Position numbers and translations under genes: made by a program. From assembly GCF_029714945.1 (NCBI RefSeq), contig NZ_CP121634.1, positions 2,315,001 to 2,379,000 of the forward strand: a stretch of DNA of 64,000 nt, written 5' to 3'. Below the pieces are notes generated by a model that saw only the letters and a program-made list of their open reading frames with translations, was not told where the DNA came from and did no database searches. Numbering within the stretch: the first letter of the stretch is position 1; every line of letters starts with the position of its first letter. This DNA comes from Bradyrhizobium sp. CIAT3101 (lineage in GTDB: Bacteria > Pseudomonadota > Alphaproteobacteria > Rhizobiales > Xanthobacteraceae). This document shows, piece by piece, positions 15,558 to 23,531 of the stretch.

Positions 15558-17326
15558 GTCGAACCTGCGTGAGTCATCTCGATGAAATATTTCTGCATGT
15601 CCCAGGCACCGGTGGGACAACGCTCGGCGCACAGCCCGCAATGCAGGCAGACGTCCTCGTCCTTGACCATCACGCGCCCGGTCTTGAGGTCGGAGGACAC
15701 GTAGAGGTCCTGATCCGGACGCGGCGAGGGCGCCTTCAGCCGATCGCGCAGATCGTCCTCCTCGCCATTATTGGTGAAGGTGATGCAGTCCATCGGGCAG
15801 ATATCGGCGCAGGCATCGCACTCGATGCAGAGCGAGGTCGAGAACACGGTCTGGACGTCGCAGTTCAGGCAGCGATGCGCCTCGCCGAGCGCGAGCTTGA
15901 CGTCGTAGCCGAGCTCGACCTCGGTGCGGATGTCCTTCAGCGCGATCACCTTGTCGCGATGCGGCACCTTGAAGCGCTTGTCGATCGAGATGTCGTTGTC
16001 ATAGCTCCATTCGTGGATGCCCATCTTCTGCGAGGAGACGTGCACCTCCGGCAGCGGCCGTTCGGTAATGTCCTCGCCCGACAGCAGCTTGTGGATCGAC
16101 AGCGCAGCGTCGTGCCCCTGCGCCACCGCCCAGATGATGTTCTTAGGGCCGAACGCAGCATCGCCGCCGAAGAACACCTTCGGATTGGTCGAGACGAAGG
16201 TCTGCGGATCGACCTTGGGCATGTGCCATTTGTCGAACTCGATGCCGCAATCCGGCTCGATCCAGGGGAAAGCGTTCTCCTGGCCGACCGCGACCAGCAC
16301 GTCGTCGCAGGGAATGGTCTGATCGGGATCGCCCGAAGGCACCAGATTGCGGCGGCCTTTTGCGTCGAACTCGGCTTTGACGTGCTGGAAGGTGACGCCG
16401 ATGAGTTTGCCGGCGACATGCTTGAATTCCACCGGCACCATATAGTTGAGGATCGGAATATCCTCGTGGATCGCGTCCTCCTTCTCCCAGGGCGAGGCTT
16501 TCATCTCCTCGAAGCCGGAACGCACGATCACCGTGACTTTCTCGCCGCCGAGGCGGCGCGCGGTGCGGCAGCAATCCATCGCGGTGTTGCCGCCGCCGAG
16601 CACGATCACGCGCTTGCCGATCTTGTCGGTGTGGCCGAACGACACGGACGACAGCCAGTCGATGCCGATATGGATATTGCTCGCAGCTTCTTTTCGGCCG
16701 GGAATGTCGAGCTCGCGGCCGCGCGGCGCGCCGGAGCCGACGAAGATTGCGTCGTACTTCTCGGCGAGCAGGGCCTTCATGCTCTCGATGCGGTGGCCGC
16801 CTTTGAACTCGACGCCGAGGTTGAGGATGTAGCCCGTCTCCTCGTCGATGACCGAATTGGGCAGGCGGAATTTCGGGATCTGCGTCCGCATCATGCCGCC
16901 GGCTTCGGGATCACCGTCGAATACGGTGCAGTGATAGCCGAGCGGCGCGAGATCGCGCGCCACCGTCAGCGACGCGGGACCGCCGCCGACGAACGCGACG
17001 CGCTTGCCGTTCTTTGCGGTCGGGTGCGGCAGGCGCTGCTTGATGTCGTCCTTGAAGTCGGCGGCGACGCGCTTGAGGCGGCAGATCGCCACCGGCGTTT
17101 CCTCGACGCGTCCGCGGCGGCACGCCGGCTCGCATGGGCGATCGCAGGTGCGTCCCAGGATTCCGGGAAACACGTTCGATTTCCAATTGATCATGTAGGC
17201 GTCGCTGTAGCGGCCTTGTGCGATCAATCGGATGTATTCGGGAACCGGGGTGTGCGCAGGACAGGCCCACTGGCAATCGACTACCTTGTGAAAGTAGTCG
17301 GGGGCCGCGATATCGGTCGGTTTCAT
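15527..17326 (-). CDS. FAD-dependent NAD(P)H oxidoreductase subunit with two [4Fe-4S] clusters (GltD-like)
   Basis: 599 residues. An N-terminal cysteine-rich Fe-S domain of the GltD/DPD type (CQWACPAHTPVPEYI, GRTCDRPCEPACRRG) leads into two Rossmann folds: FAD at AFVGGGPASLTVARDL near residue 110, and NAD(P) at VIVLGGGNTAMDCCRTARRL. Near the C-terminus are two ferredoxin-type clusters, CIECDACADICP and CLHCGLCAERCP. It heads the operon with the 2-oxoacid oxidoreductase subunits and presumably passes their electrons to NAD(P)+ or runs in reverse. The three-gene layout resembles korABC of denitrifying aromatic degraders, where the enzyme is a 2-oxoglutarate:NADP+ oxidoreductase. Confidence 0.92.
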   Translation of the reverse strand: MKPTDIAAPDYFHKVVDCQWACPAHTPVPEYIRLIAQGRYSDAYMINWKSNVFPGILGRTCDRPCEPACRRGRVEETPVAICRLKRVAADFKDDIKQRLPHPTAKNGKRVAFVGGGPASLTVARDLAPLGYHCTVFDGDPEAGGMMRTQIPKFRLPNSVIDEETGYILNLGVEFKGGHRIESMKALLAEKYDAIFVGSGAPRGRELDIPGRKEAASNIHIGIDWLSSVSFGHTDKIGKRVIVLGGGNTAMDCCRTARRLGGEKVTVIVRSGFEEMKASPWEKEDAIHEDIPILNYMVPVEFKHVAGKLIGVTFQHVKAEFDAKGRRNLVPSGDPDQTIPCDDVLVAVGQENAFPWIEPDCGIEFDKWHMPKVDPQTFVSTNPKVFFGGDAAFGPKNIIWAVAQGHDAALSIHKLLSGEDITERPLPEVHVSSQKMGIHEWSYDNDISIDKRFKVPHRDKVIALKDIRTEVELGYDVKLALGEAHRCLNCDVQTVFSTSLCIECDACADICPMDCITFTNNGEEDDLRDRLKAPSPRPDQDLYVSSDLKTGRVMVKDEDVCLHCGLCAERCPTGAWDMQKYFIEMTHAGSTCPTKSRSAA

Positions 17327-17412
17327 TCCTACCCTCGTCCGCGCAGGCTCAAAGACCCGGCGGCCTTTTCTTTGAGCTTGTCGACGCTTAACGCGCGGCG
17401 ATCTGGTTTCTG

Positions 17413-17463
17413 AATGACGTCATTGGGTTAGCTTATTAGAACCATTCCCAAGTACAACGGCAA
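17413..17463 (-). promoter_or_regulatory. Sigma-70-type promoter with downstream palindrome for the 2-oxoacid oxidoreductase operon
   Basis: On the reverse strand TTGCCG (17463-17458), a 17-base spacer and TCTAAT (17440-17435) make a good housekeeping-type promoter. The perfect 12-base palindrome AATGACGTCATT (17413-17424) lies about 11 bases beyond the -10 box, where a repressor would block the start of transcription. The leader to the ATG at 17326 would be about 100 bases. No adjacent regulator gene is visible. Confidence 0.45.
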
Positions 17464-17566
17464 ATTTTCGCGATCACCGCCTTTCATGGGAGCTGCGCGC
17501 ACACAGCATTAACACCGCGCGGGCGACCAATGCGGCGGTGCAATATATTGCGATGCGGATGACGCT

Positions 17567-18244
17567 TTAGCTGCTCGCGATATCGCTCTTCGCGAGGTCC
17601 CACATCAGGCTGTAGGTGCCGACGGAGACGGGCAGCGGGAAGGGCGCGGCGGCCGGTCCGGTGAAGCGCTCGGCGATGACCGCCGAGACCGCGCCAACAC
17701 GCGTGCCGTCGATCAGCACGAACCAGTCGCGTGCGCCTTCGTTGCGCACCGCTGGGATATCGCCGGTCGCGCCCGACAATTCCGGCTCGGTCTCGAGCAG
17801 GTGCATCGAGATGATGCCTTCGCGGTCTTGCGGCACCAGCTTTTCTTGCAGTGCATCACGCCACGCCCCGGCATTGTCGACGGTGGGGCGCAGCCGCACC
17901 AGACCGAGCGCAGCGCCGCGGCCGGTGCCCTTGCTGATGGTGATGCGTGCGACCACGCGCAGCATGTTCTTGAAATGCGCCATGGTTCGCCGCGACCATT
18001 CGGTCTGGTTGGCCAGGCGCGTCCGGTAGGCGGGACTGTCGAGCACGTCGAGCGTCGCGGTCGAATACAGCGAGAGATATTTGGGATTGGCGGCGTGCGC
18101 GACGTAGCGCCGCGCTTCCAGAAAGCCCTCGATCGCAACGCGCTCTTCCAGATGCTCGCGATCGTACCAGCGATTGAAATCGGCTTCGTCTGCGGCGTCG
18201 ATGTTCATCGACGTCAGCAGCATGCCTGTCCCGGCGAGCGGCAT
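17567..18244 (-). CDS. EthD/DUF4286-like dimeric alpha-beta barrel protein
   Basis: 225 residues from the ATG at 18244, which has GGAAGG 11 bases upstream; the longer frame runs into repeat sequence. The N-terminal half (MLLTSMNIDAADEADFNRWYDREHLEERVAIEGFLEARRYVA) has the ferredoxin-like pattern of DUF4286/EthD-type proteins. A second, similar half follows, suggesting a duplicated dimeric barrel. No signal or membrane helices. Such proteins often sit near catabolic genes, but function is unknown. It stands alone between the operon promoter at 17.4 kb and a repeat pair. Confidence 0.8.
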   Translation of the reverse strand: MPLAGTGMLLTSMNIDAADEADFNRWYDREHLEERVAIEGFLEARRYVAHAANPKYLSLYSTATLDVLDSPAYRTRLANQTEWSRRTMAHFKNMLRVVARITISKGTGRGAALGLVRLRPTVDNAGAWRDALQEKLVPQDREGIISMHLLETEPELSGATGDIPAVRNEGARDWFVLIDGTRVGAVSAVIAERFTGPAAAPFPLPVSVGTYSLMWDLAKSDIASS

Positions 18245-18275
18245 TTTCTTGTTGTCCTTCCCATGCGAACCCAGA

Positions 18276-18392
18276 CCCTTATGGTGAGGAGCCACGAAGT
18301 GGCGTCTCGAACCATGAAGGCCCCGCTGTAGCATCGCGGCCTTTCATCCTTCGAGACGCGCTCCATCGGAGCGCTCCTCAGGATGAGGGTCT
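18276..18392. repeat. Palindromic intergenic repeat, family 1, inverted pair
   Basis: Unit 18276-18320 (diverged, with TGAGGAGCCACGAAGTGGC and TCTCGAA) and unit 18344-18392 (TCATCCTTCGAGACGCGC to CCTCAGGATGAGG) face each other. Same family as 5266-5397 and 25691-25816. It separates the pqq operon end from the upstream part of the DUF4286-like gene. Confidence 0.7.
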
Positions 18393-18398
18393 AGATCT

Positions 18399-19385
18399 CT
18401 AGCGTGGCATCTTAGACGCGAGGTCGGCGATCGACTTCATGACCGCGTCCCGCACGCCGGCATCATAGAGCGAATGTCCGGCTTCTTCCACGATCCTGAC
18501 CTCGGAACCCGGCCAAACTTTCGAGAGCGCCTGAGATGTCTCAGGAGGGCACAACAGGTCGTAGCGTCCTTGCACGATGATGCCGGGAATGCCGGCGAGC
18601 CGGGGAGCGTTTCGCAACAACTGGTCTTCGCTCATGAAGGAATTGTTGACGAAATAATGCGCCTCCATGAACGGCGTCGCCGGCAGCGTGCGCCAGACGT
18701 TGAGCGAGCCAAGGTCGATGCGTGTCTTGGCCGGCTTGTGCTCCGACAGGGCGCGTTCGGTGTCGTGCCAGGCACGCGAGGCAGGTCCGTGCACGGCCGG
18801 ATCGGCATCGAGGATGCGGCGATAATAGGCTTGCACCGGCTGCGCGCGTTCCTCCGGCGGCAGAACACTCAGAAAATCCTCGTGCAGCGTTGGATAGAAC
18901 TGCGCCAGCCGCGAGGTGAAGGCGGTCTCGACCTCTGCCTGCGTGCCCAGGAAGGTCGCGCGCAGCGCAATGCCGGAGACGCGCTCGGGATGAGCCTGCG
19001 CGTAGGCCAGCGCCAGCGTGGCACCCCAGGAGCCGCCGACCACCATCCAGCGTGCGATGCCGAACCTTTCGCGGATCTTCTCCATGTCCGCGATCAGATG
19101 CGCCGTCGTGTTGTGCTCGCGCGAGCCCTTCGGACGGCTGCGGCCGCAACCGCGCTGGTCGAACAGCACGGCATGCATGCGCTCGGGATCGAAGAGCCGG
19201 CGATGATCCGGCTGGCAGCCGCTGCCCGGCCCGCCATGGAGGTAGATCGCAGGGATGCCGTCGGCGCGGCCGACGCTCTCGACATGGAGCTCGTGGCCGT
19301 CGCCGACATCCACCATCTCGGAGGTCAGCGGCGCAAAGGGATCGGCACGTCTGGCCGATGCGGCCGCGTCGGCGTCAGGCGTCAT
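18399..19385 (-). CDS. Prolyl aminopeptidase-like alpha/beta-hydrolase (S33) at the end of the pqq operon
   Basis: 328 residues from the ATG at 19385, which overlaps the pqqE stop by 11 bases. Family S33 motifs are clear: HGGPGSGC at 50-57 (oxyanion), nucleophile Ser119 in GGSWGATLA, Asp in QGRYDLLCPP and His in EEAGHSLYD. The length matches bacterial proline iminopeptidases (about 310-330). These enzymes remove N-terminal proline from peptides in the cytoplasm. Translational coupling to pqqE suggests, but does not prove, a part in trimming the PqqA precursor or its leftovers. No pqqF/pqqG peptidase gene is in the window. Confidence 0.92.
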   Translation of the reverse strand: MTPDADAAASARRADPFAPLTSEMVDVGDGHELHVESVGRADGIPAIYLHGGPGSGCQPDHRRLFDPERMHAVLFDQRGCGRSRPKGSREHNTTAHLIADMEKIRERFGIARWMVVGGSWGATLALAYAQAHPERVSGIALRATFLGTQAEVETAFTSRLAQFYPTLHEDFLSVLPPEERAQPVQAYYRRILDADPAVHGPASRAWHDTERALSEHKPAKTRIDLGSLNVWRTLPATPFMEAHYFVNNSFMSEDQLLRNAPRLAGIPGIIVQGRYDLLCPPETSQALSKVWPGSEVRIVEEAGHSLYDAGVRDAVMKSIADLASKMPR

Positions 19386-20568
19386 TCCCGGATTCCAGAG
19401 TGCCGCCGGCAAAATTGCGATAGAGGAAGCGATTGGTTTCGCCCTCCGCCTCGCGCTCGGCCTGCTTGAAGATGGTCTCGTGCAGCGGCGACAGCGCGCA
19501 AGCCGGGTCGGTGTTGGCGGCATCGCCCGTCAGCGCAAAGGCCTGGCAGCGGCAGCCGCCGAAATCGATCTCGCGGAATTCGCAGGTCTTGCACGGCTCC
19601 TTCATCCAGCCGGTGCCGCGATAGCGGTTGAAGGCGTCGGAGTTCTGCCAGATCCAGGCGATCGAATGATTGGAGCGCACCGACTCGAAGTCGAGCCCGG
19701 TGATGCTCTCGGCGGCGTGGCAGGGCAGCACCTTGCCGGCGGGCGAGATGTTGAAGAACTGCCGGCCCCAGCCGCCCATGCACTTCTTCGGCCGCAGCGC
19801 GTAGTAATCCGGCACGACATAGTCGATCGCGAGCGTGCCTTTCAGCCGTTCGCGCGCCTCCTCGACGATGCGCGTGCATTCGTCGAGCTGCGCCACCGTC
19901 GGCATCAGCGCGGCGCGGTTCTTCAGCGCCCAGCCGTAATACTGGACGTTGGCGACCTCGAGCCGGTCGGCGTCGAGATCGATGGACATCTGGATGATGT
20001 CGGGAAGCTGATGCAAATTCTGCCGGTGCATCACCGCATTCACGGTGAGCGGCAAATCGAGCTCGCGGGTCCATTTTGCCACTTCGAGCTTCTTGCGGTG
20101 GCCGCCCTTGTAGCCGGCGACGCGGTCGGCGAGCCCCTCTTCGATGCCCTGGAAGGAGATCTGCACGTGGCAGAGCCCGGCATCGGCAAGCTCGCCGAGC
20201 CGCTCGCGCGTCAGCAGCACGGCCGAGGTGATGAGGTTGGTGTAGAGCCCGACGTCGCTGGCATGCTTGACCAGCTCGACCAGATCCTTCCGCGCGGTCG
20301 GCTCGCCGCCGGAGAAATGCACCTGGAGCACGCCGATCTCGGCGAGCTCGCTCAGCACCTTCTTCCATTCGTCGGTGGTCAGCTCCTTGCCCGAGCGATC
20401 GAGTTCGACCGGGTTGGAGCAATAGGGGCACTGCAGCGGGCAGCGATGGGTGATCTCGAGCAGCACGGCGAGCGGAATACCAAACGTCTCCGCCGTCGAA
20501 CGGCTCTTCTCCAGCACCGCGAGGCTGTCGCTGGCGTCGGGCGGGATGGTCGGGAGCACATCGCTCAT
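19375..20568 (-). CDS. pqqE: PqqA peptide cyclase, radical SAM enzyme PqqE
   Basis: 397 residues. It joins the Glu and Tyr side chains of the PqqA peptide, the first committed step of pyrroloquinoline quinone synthesis, with PqqD as chaperone. The radical SAM CxxxCxxC motif is at Cys43, Cys47 and Cys50 (CPLQCPYC). The C-terminal SPASM region supplies auxiliary-cluster cysteines (MGGWGRQFFNISPAGKVLPCHAA, CKTCEFREIDFGGCRCQ). Length is about normal. Its start overlaps the pqqD stop by 4 bases. Confidence 0.97.
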   Translation of the reverse strand: MSDVLPTIPPDASDSLAVLEKSRSTAETFGIPLAVLLEITHRCPLQCPYCSNPVELDRSGKELTTDEWKKVLSELAEIGVLQVHFSGGEPTARKDLVELVKHASDVGLYTNLITSAVLLTRERLGELADAGLCHVQISFQGIEEGLADRVAGYKGGHRKKLEVAKWTRELDLPLTVNAVMHRQNLHQLPDIIQMSIDLDADRLEVANVQYYGWALKNRAALMPTVAQLDECTRIVEEARERLKGTLAIDYVVPDYYALRPKKCMGGWGRQFFNISPAGKVLPCHAAESITGLDFESVRSNHSIAWIWQNSDAFNRYRGTGWMKEPCKTCEFREIDFGGCRCQAFALTGDAANTDPACALSPLHETIFKQAEREAEGETNRFLYRNFAGGTLESGNDA

Positions 20569-20876
20569 GGCGTCTTCTCCCGGGCTTCAGTGAGAAAGCC
20601 CTTGTCGGCGAGATCCTGCAGCATGACGATGACGTCGGCCAGGATCGCGTCGCGCGGCGCTGCGTATTTCGCCGCCAGCTGGTCGGACACGTCACCGACG
20701 CTGCGCTTGCCGTCGCAGAGCTGCAAGACCTCGACCGCGATCTCATCCGGCGCCAGCACGCGTTCCGGCGCCAGGATCACCCAGACTTTTCGCGTCTCGT
20801 CATATTTCAGCTTGGCATGCCGCGGCAGCACGGGGCGGCTTGCCTCGCTGACGCTGATGTTCCGCGGCCCGGCCAT
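20565..20876 (-). CDS. pqqD: PqqD, PqqA-binding chaperone
   Basis: 103 residues, the usual size. PqqD is a small winged-helix-like (RRE) protein that binds the PqqA precursor and hands it to PqqE. Family features are LPRHAKLKYDETRKVWVILAPERVLAPDEIAVEVLQLCDG, then the C-terminal helix region. It lies 12 bases after pqqC and overlaps pqqE by 4 bases. Confidence 0.96.
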   Translation of the reverse strand: MAGPRNISVSEASRPVLPRHAKLKYDETRKVWVILAPERVLAPDEIAVEVLQLCDGKRSVGDVSDQLAAKYAAPRDAILADVIVMLQDLADKGFLTEAREKTP

Positions 20877-20888
20877 TGCTTTTGTTCC

Positions 20889-21668
20889 TCAACCTGCTTT
20901 GGGCACGAACGCGCCCGGCGGAATGTTGCCTTCGACATAGGCGTGCTGGAGCGCATCGAGCTGCACCCACAGCACGTTGGTCTTGAAGATCAGCGCATTG
21001 CAGACCTGCGCGCGCTGCTCCGGCGTCGTGGCGTGCGCCTTGACGTAATCGAGCGCAAAGCCGGCATCGCGCGGCGCCTGCGCCAGGCGGCGCTTGAAAT
21101 AGCTCATGATGTCCGGATTGACGAAGTCGTAGTGCTCCAGCATCCCGGAGATGCGCTCCTCATGCAGGTTCGGGGCGAACAGCTCGGTGAGCGAGGAGGC
21201 GATCGCCTCCAGTGGCGACTTCTCGCGGCAGTAGTGGACGTAAGCCTCCACCGCGAAGCGCGTCGCCGGCAGGATGCCTTCGGTCGATTCCACGTAAGCC
21301 GGGTCGAGGCCGAGGCCGGTGGTCAGCTTGAGCCAACGCTCGATGCCGCCCTCGGAGCCGACGTCGCCGTCATGATCCTCGATACGATGTCGCCATTCCA
21401 GCCGCGTGGCACGGTCGCGGAAGCGCGAGATCACCACCGCGTCCTTGATCGGAATCGTGCTCTGGTAATAGTAGCGGTTCAGCGCCCAGGCCTGCACCTG
21501 CCCCTTGTTGAGCTTGCCGCCGTGCAGGAGCTTATGGAACGGATGCAGGCTGTGATAGCGCGTCGCGCCGATGTGGCGCAGCGTCGCTTCAAGCTCCTCG
21601 GCCGAGTTGAGCTTGATGTCCTTGCCGACCGACAGCGCAGTCATCCCAGTCATGGACGCGGCATTCAC
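20889..21668 (-). CDS. pqqC: PqqC, final oxidase of PQQ synthesis
   Basis: 259 residues. The cofactor-less oxidase catalyses the last ring closure and eight-electron oxidation to PQQ. Family signatures include YHSLHPFHKLLHGGKLNKGQVQAWALNRYYYQ, IEDHDGD and EAYVHYCREK. The GTG start at 21668 overlaps the pqqB stop (GTGA); an ATG at 21653 is an alternative. Length is near the family norm (about 250). Confidence 0.96.
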   Translation of the reverse strand: MNAASMTGMTALSVGKDIKLNSAEELEATLRHIGATRYHSLHPFHKLLHGGKLNKGQVQAWALNRYYYQSTIPIKDAVVISRFRDRATRLEWRHRIEDHDGDVGSEGGIERWLKLTTGLGLDPAYVESTEGILPATRFAVEAYVHYCREKSPLEAIASSLTELFAPNLHEERISGMLEHYDFVNPDIMSYFKRRLAQAPRDAGFALDYVKAHATTPEQRAQVCNALIFKTNVLWVQLDALQHAYVEGNIPPGAFVPKAG

Positions 21669-22594
21669 AGCACGATCTCCGTTCCGTCGGCGGGTATCTG
21701 CCAGCCCGCGGCCTCAGCCGTCTTGCGTTCAGGCGAGGCCGGCAGCAGCGCCGGGTTCGAGTTGTTGATATGCAGAAACATCTTCCTGTCGATATTGAGA
21801 TCGGCCAGCCGCGCGATCGCGCCATCGTGACCGGACATCGCGACATGGCCCATGCTCTTGCCGGTCTTGTGGCCGAGCCCGGCCCTGATCATCTCGTCAT
21901 CCTGCCAGACCGTGCCGTCGAAGAACACCAGCGCGGCACCGTCGATCTCGGCCTTGAGCGCATCGGTGATTTCGGCGCAGGCGGCAATGAAGTAGAAGCA
22001 CTTGCCGGTCGACTTGTCGGTGACCTTCAGCCCCAGCGTATCGCCATCGCCGCTTTCGCCGCCGGGATGCGCCTTGCCTTCGAGATACCAGGCCGATTTG
22101 CCGGGTACGGCGAACGGCAGCACCTCGAGCCCTGAGCGCGCGCCGTCGGGCAATCGCGGCTCGAAGGGCTCGCTGATGCCGATCGGCTGGCGCTTGACGT
22201 TCTTCTCGTTCAGCACGTTGAAGATGCTGTTGCTGGCCAGGATCGCCAGCACCTTCTCATGCGCATAGACCGTGAAGGGCGAGCCCTCGCGCATCGAGAG
22301 CAGGCCCGCGACCGCATCGACTTCGCTGTTGGTCAGGATCACGCCTGCGACAGGCGTATGGCGCAGGCTGCCTGCCTTGGGATGCAGCTGCGGCGTGGCA
22401 TTCAATTGCTGGCGAAGATCGGGGGAGGCGTTGATCAGGAACCAGTGCTCGCCGTCGCCGCTGAAGGCAACCGAGGCCTGGGTTCGATAAAGCTCATGTC
22501 CGCCAGCACGGGCCGCCCGGCAGCCCTCACACCCGCAATTCCATTGCGGGACTCCGCCGCCAGCCCCGGCGCCCAGGACGACGACGCGAAGCAT
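21665..22594 (-). CDS. pqqB: PqqB, metallo-beta-lactamase-fold hydroxylase
   Basis: 309 residues, standard length. The N-terminus VVVLGAGAGGGVPQWNCGCEGC is diagnostic and includes the Cys-rich loop. The metallo-beta-lactamase fold supplies the iron site. PqqB hydroxylates the tyrosine of the PqqE product. A good ribosome site (AGGAGA) precedes the ATG at 22594. It is separated from pqqA by 118 bases that include a small hairpin and is coupled to pqqC. Confidence 0.97.
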   Translation of the reverse strand: MLRVVVLGAGAGGGVPQWNCGCEGCRAARAGGHELYRTQASVAFSGDGEHWFLINASPDLRQQLNATPQLHPKAGSLRHTPVAGVILTNSEVDAVAGLLSMREGSPFTVYAHEKVLAILASNSIFNVLNEKNVKRQPIGISEPFEPRLPDGARSGLEVLPFAVPGKSAWYLEGKAHPGGESGDGDTLGLKVTDKSTGKCFYFIAACAEITDALKAEIDGAALVFFDGTVWQDDEMIRAGLGHKTGKSMGHVAMSGHDGAIARLADLNIDRKMFLHINNSNPALLPASPERKTAEAAGWQIPADGTEIVL

Positions 22595-22643
22595 GATCCG
22601 TCTCCTGGAAGCAACGTCGCCAGGTGGATCCTAGGCCAACACA

Positions 22644-22662
22644 GTTTCCATCATCCGGAAAC
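22644..22662 (-). other. Small hairpin between pqqA and pqqB
   Basis: GTTTCC and GGAAAC pair around a 7-base loop in the pqqA-pqqB gap. It lacks a T tract, so it is a possible processing or attenuation element, not a full terminator. pqqA transcripts are commonly in excess over pqqBCDE in other bacteria, which such a structure could explain. Confidence 0.3.
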
Positions 22663-22712
22663 CGATCGTGACCGGCAGACCCACCTGCGCAAAACGCGTA
22701 CTCACCAACCGC

Positions 22713-22793
22713 TTACTTGCGGGTGGCGCTCACATACATGTTGATTTCCATGCCGCAGGGCACTTCGACGATCTTGGGGGCTTTCCAGGCCAT
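22713..22793 (-). CDS. pqqA: PqqA precursor peptide
   Basis: 26-residue ribosomal precursor of PQQ. It starts MAWKAPKIVEVPCGMEINMY, with the conserved Glu16 and Tyr20 spaced as E-x3-Y, which PqqE crosslinks. The ending is the usual short basic tail (ATRK). A ribosome site (GGAG) lies 8 bases before the ATG. It is first in the pqq operon, and all later pqq genes follow on the same strand. Confidence 0.97.
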   Translation of the reverse strand: MAWKAPKIVEVPCGMEINMYVSATRK

Positions 22794-23040
22794 TTTGGCT
22801 CTCCATTTTCGCGATTTCGGACGTTTACGCCCGGGGGTAAGTTACTGCGGGCGCAAAAGTTCGCCAGTGAAATTTTCCCGAGAAAGCCATGTTGCGCCGC
22901 GAAAATTCGTGGTGGAACATCACTTCTCGTGACGCTGCCTTGCGCCCGGCGCATTCGGTCGCGAACCCTGTCCTGATAAAGCAGTTGTGAGTGCGGTGCA
23001 GCTTTCAATCCGATACAGGCGCCTCTAGCTGGATCCCGTG

Positions 23041-23298
23041 ATGCCCAAATACTTCTTCAACACCCGTATCGGCGATGAATTGATCGTGGACCCCGACGGC
23101 GAGGATCTGCGCAATCCCGATCGCGCCTGGGAGGTCGCCCGCCAGATGATCCTGGAGGTGGTGAAATCCGAAGGCGCCCAGCCGGCGCTGATGGAGGCGG
23201 TGATCGAGGTCACCGACGTCGAAGGCGAGATCGTGCTGGAATTCCCGTTTACCGAGGCGCTGCTGGACATGCCGGACCAGTCGGCGACGCGGCACTAG
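23041..23298 (+). CDS. DUF6894-like small protein
   Basis: 85 residues from the ATG at 23041; a GTG directly before it at 23038 is the alternative. The start MPKYFFNTRIGDELIVDPDGEDLRNPDRAWEVARQMI is the pattern of a family of small rhizobial proteins (DUF6894). It is acidic and cytoplasmic, with no membrane helix. It diverges from pqqA across a 247-base region that must hold both promoters. Function unknown. Confidence 0.85.
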   Translation: MPKYFFNTRIGDELIVDPDGEDLRNPDRAWEVARQMILEVVKSEGAQPALMEAVIEVTDVEGEIVLEFPFTEALLDMPDQSATRH

Positions 23299-23313
23299 AC
23301 CCGCCACGAGTGT

Positions 23314-23457
23314 GGTGCCCACCTCTCCCCAGCGGGGAGAGGTCGGGTTGCGCAGCAATCCGGGTGAGGGGCCGCAGCGTACAGTGAAACCGCAACCCCT
23401 CACCCGGATCGCATCTTCGATGCGCTCCGACCTCTCCCTACGGGAGAGGTGAACCAC
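23314..23457. repeat. Palindromic intergenic repeat, family 4
   Basis: Two hairpin units face each other: ACCTCTCCCCAGCGGGGAGAGGT at the left end and ACCTCTCCCTACGGGAGAGGT at the right, with CCGGGTGAGGGG and CCCCTCACCCGG as internal arms. The whole element can fold into a long cruciform. It sits between the DUF6894 gene and the amidase gene. Confidence 0.75.
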
Positions 23458-23531
23458 CTTCGCCCCTGCGAAATCCGCATGGCTTTGCTGCGTTCCCGGC
23501 GCTAAAAGACGCCGGTCACACGGAGCACGTC

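Noticed and set aside
14079..17413. Long open frames opposite the 2-oxoacid oxidoreductase genes (14079-15572 and 15569-17413)
   Set aside because: The reverse-strand genes have clear cofactor motifs; the opposing frames have none and start without ribosome sites.
19255..20940. 561-codon frame opposite the peptidase and pqqE
   Set aside because: Spans the boundary of two coupled reverse genes, with no recognisable domain.
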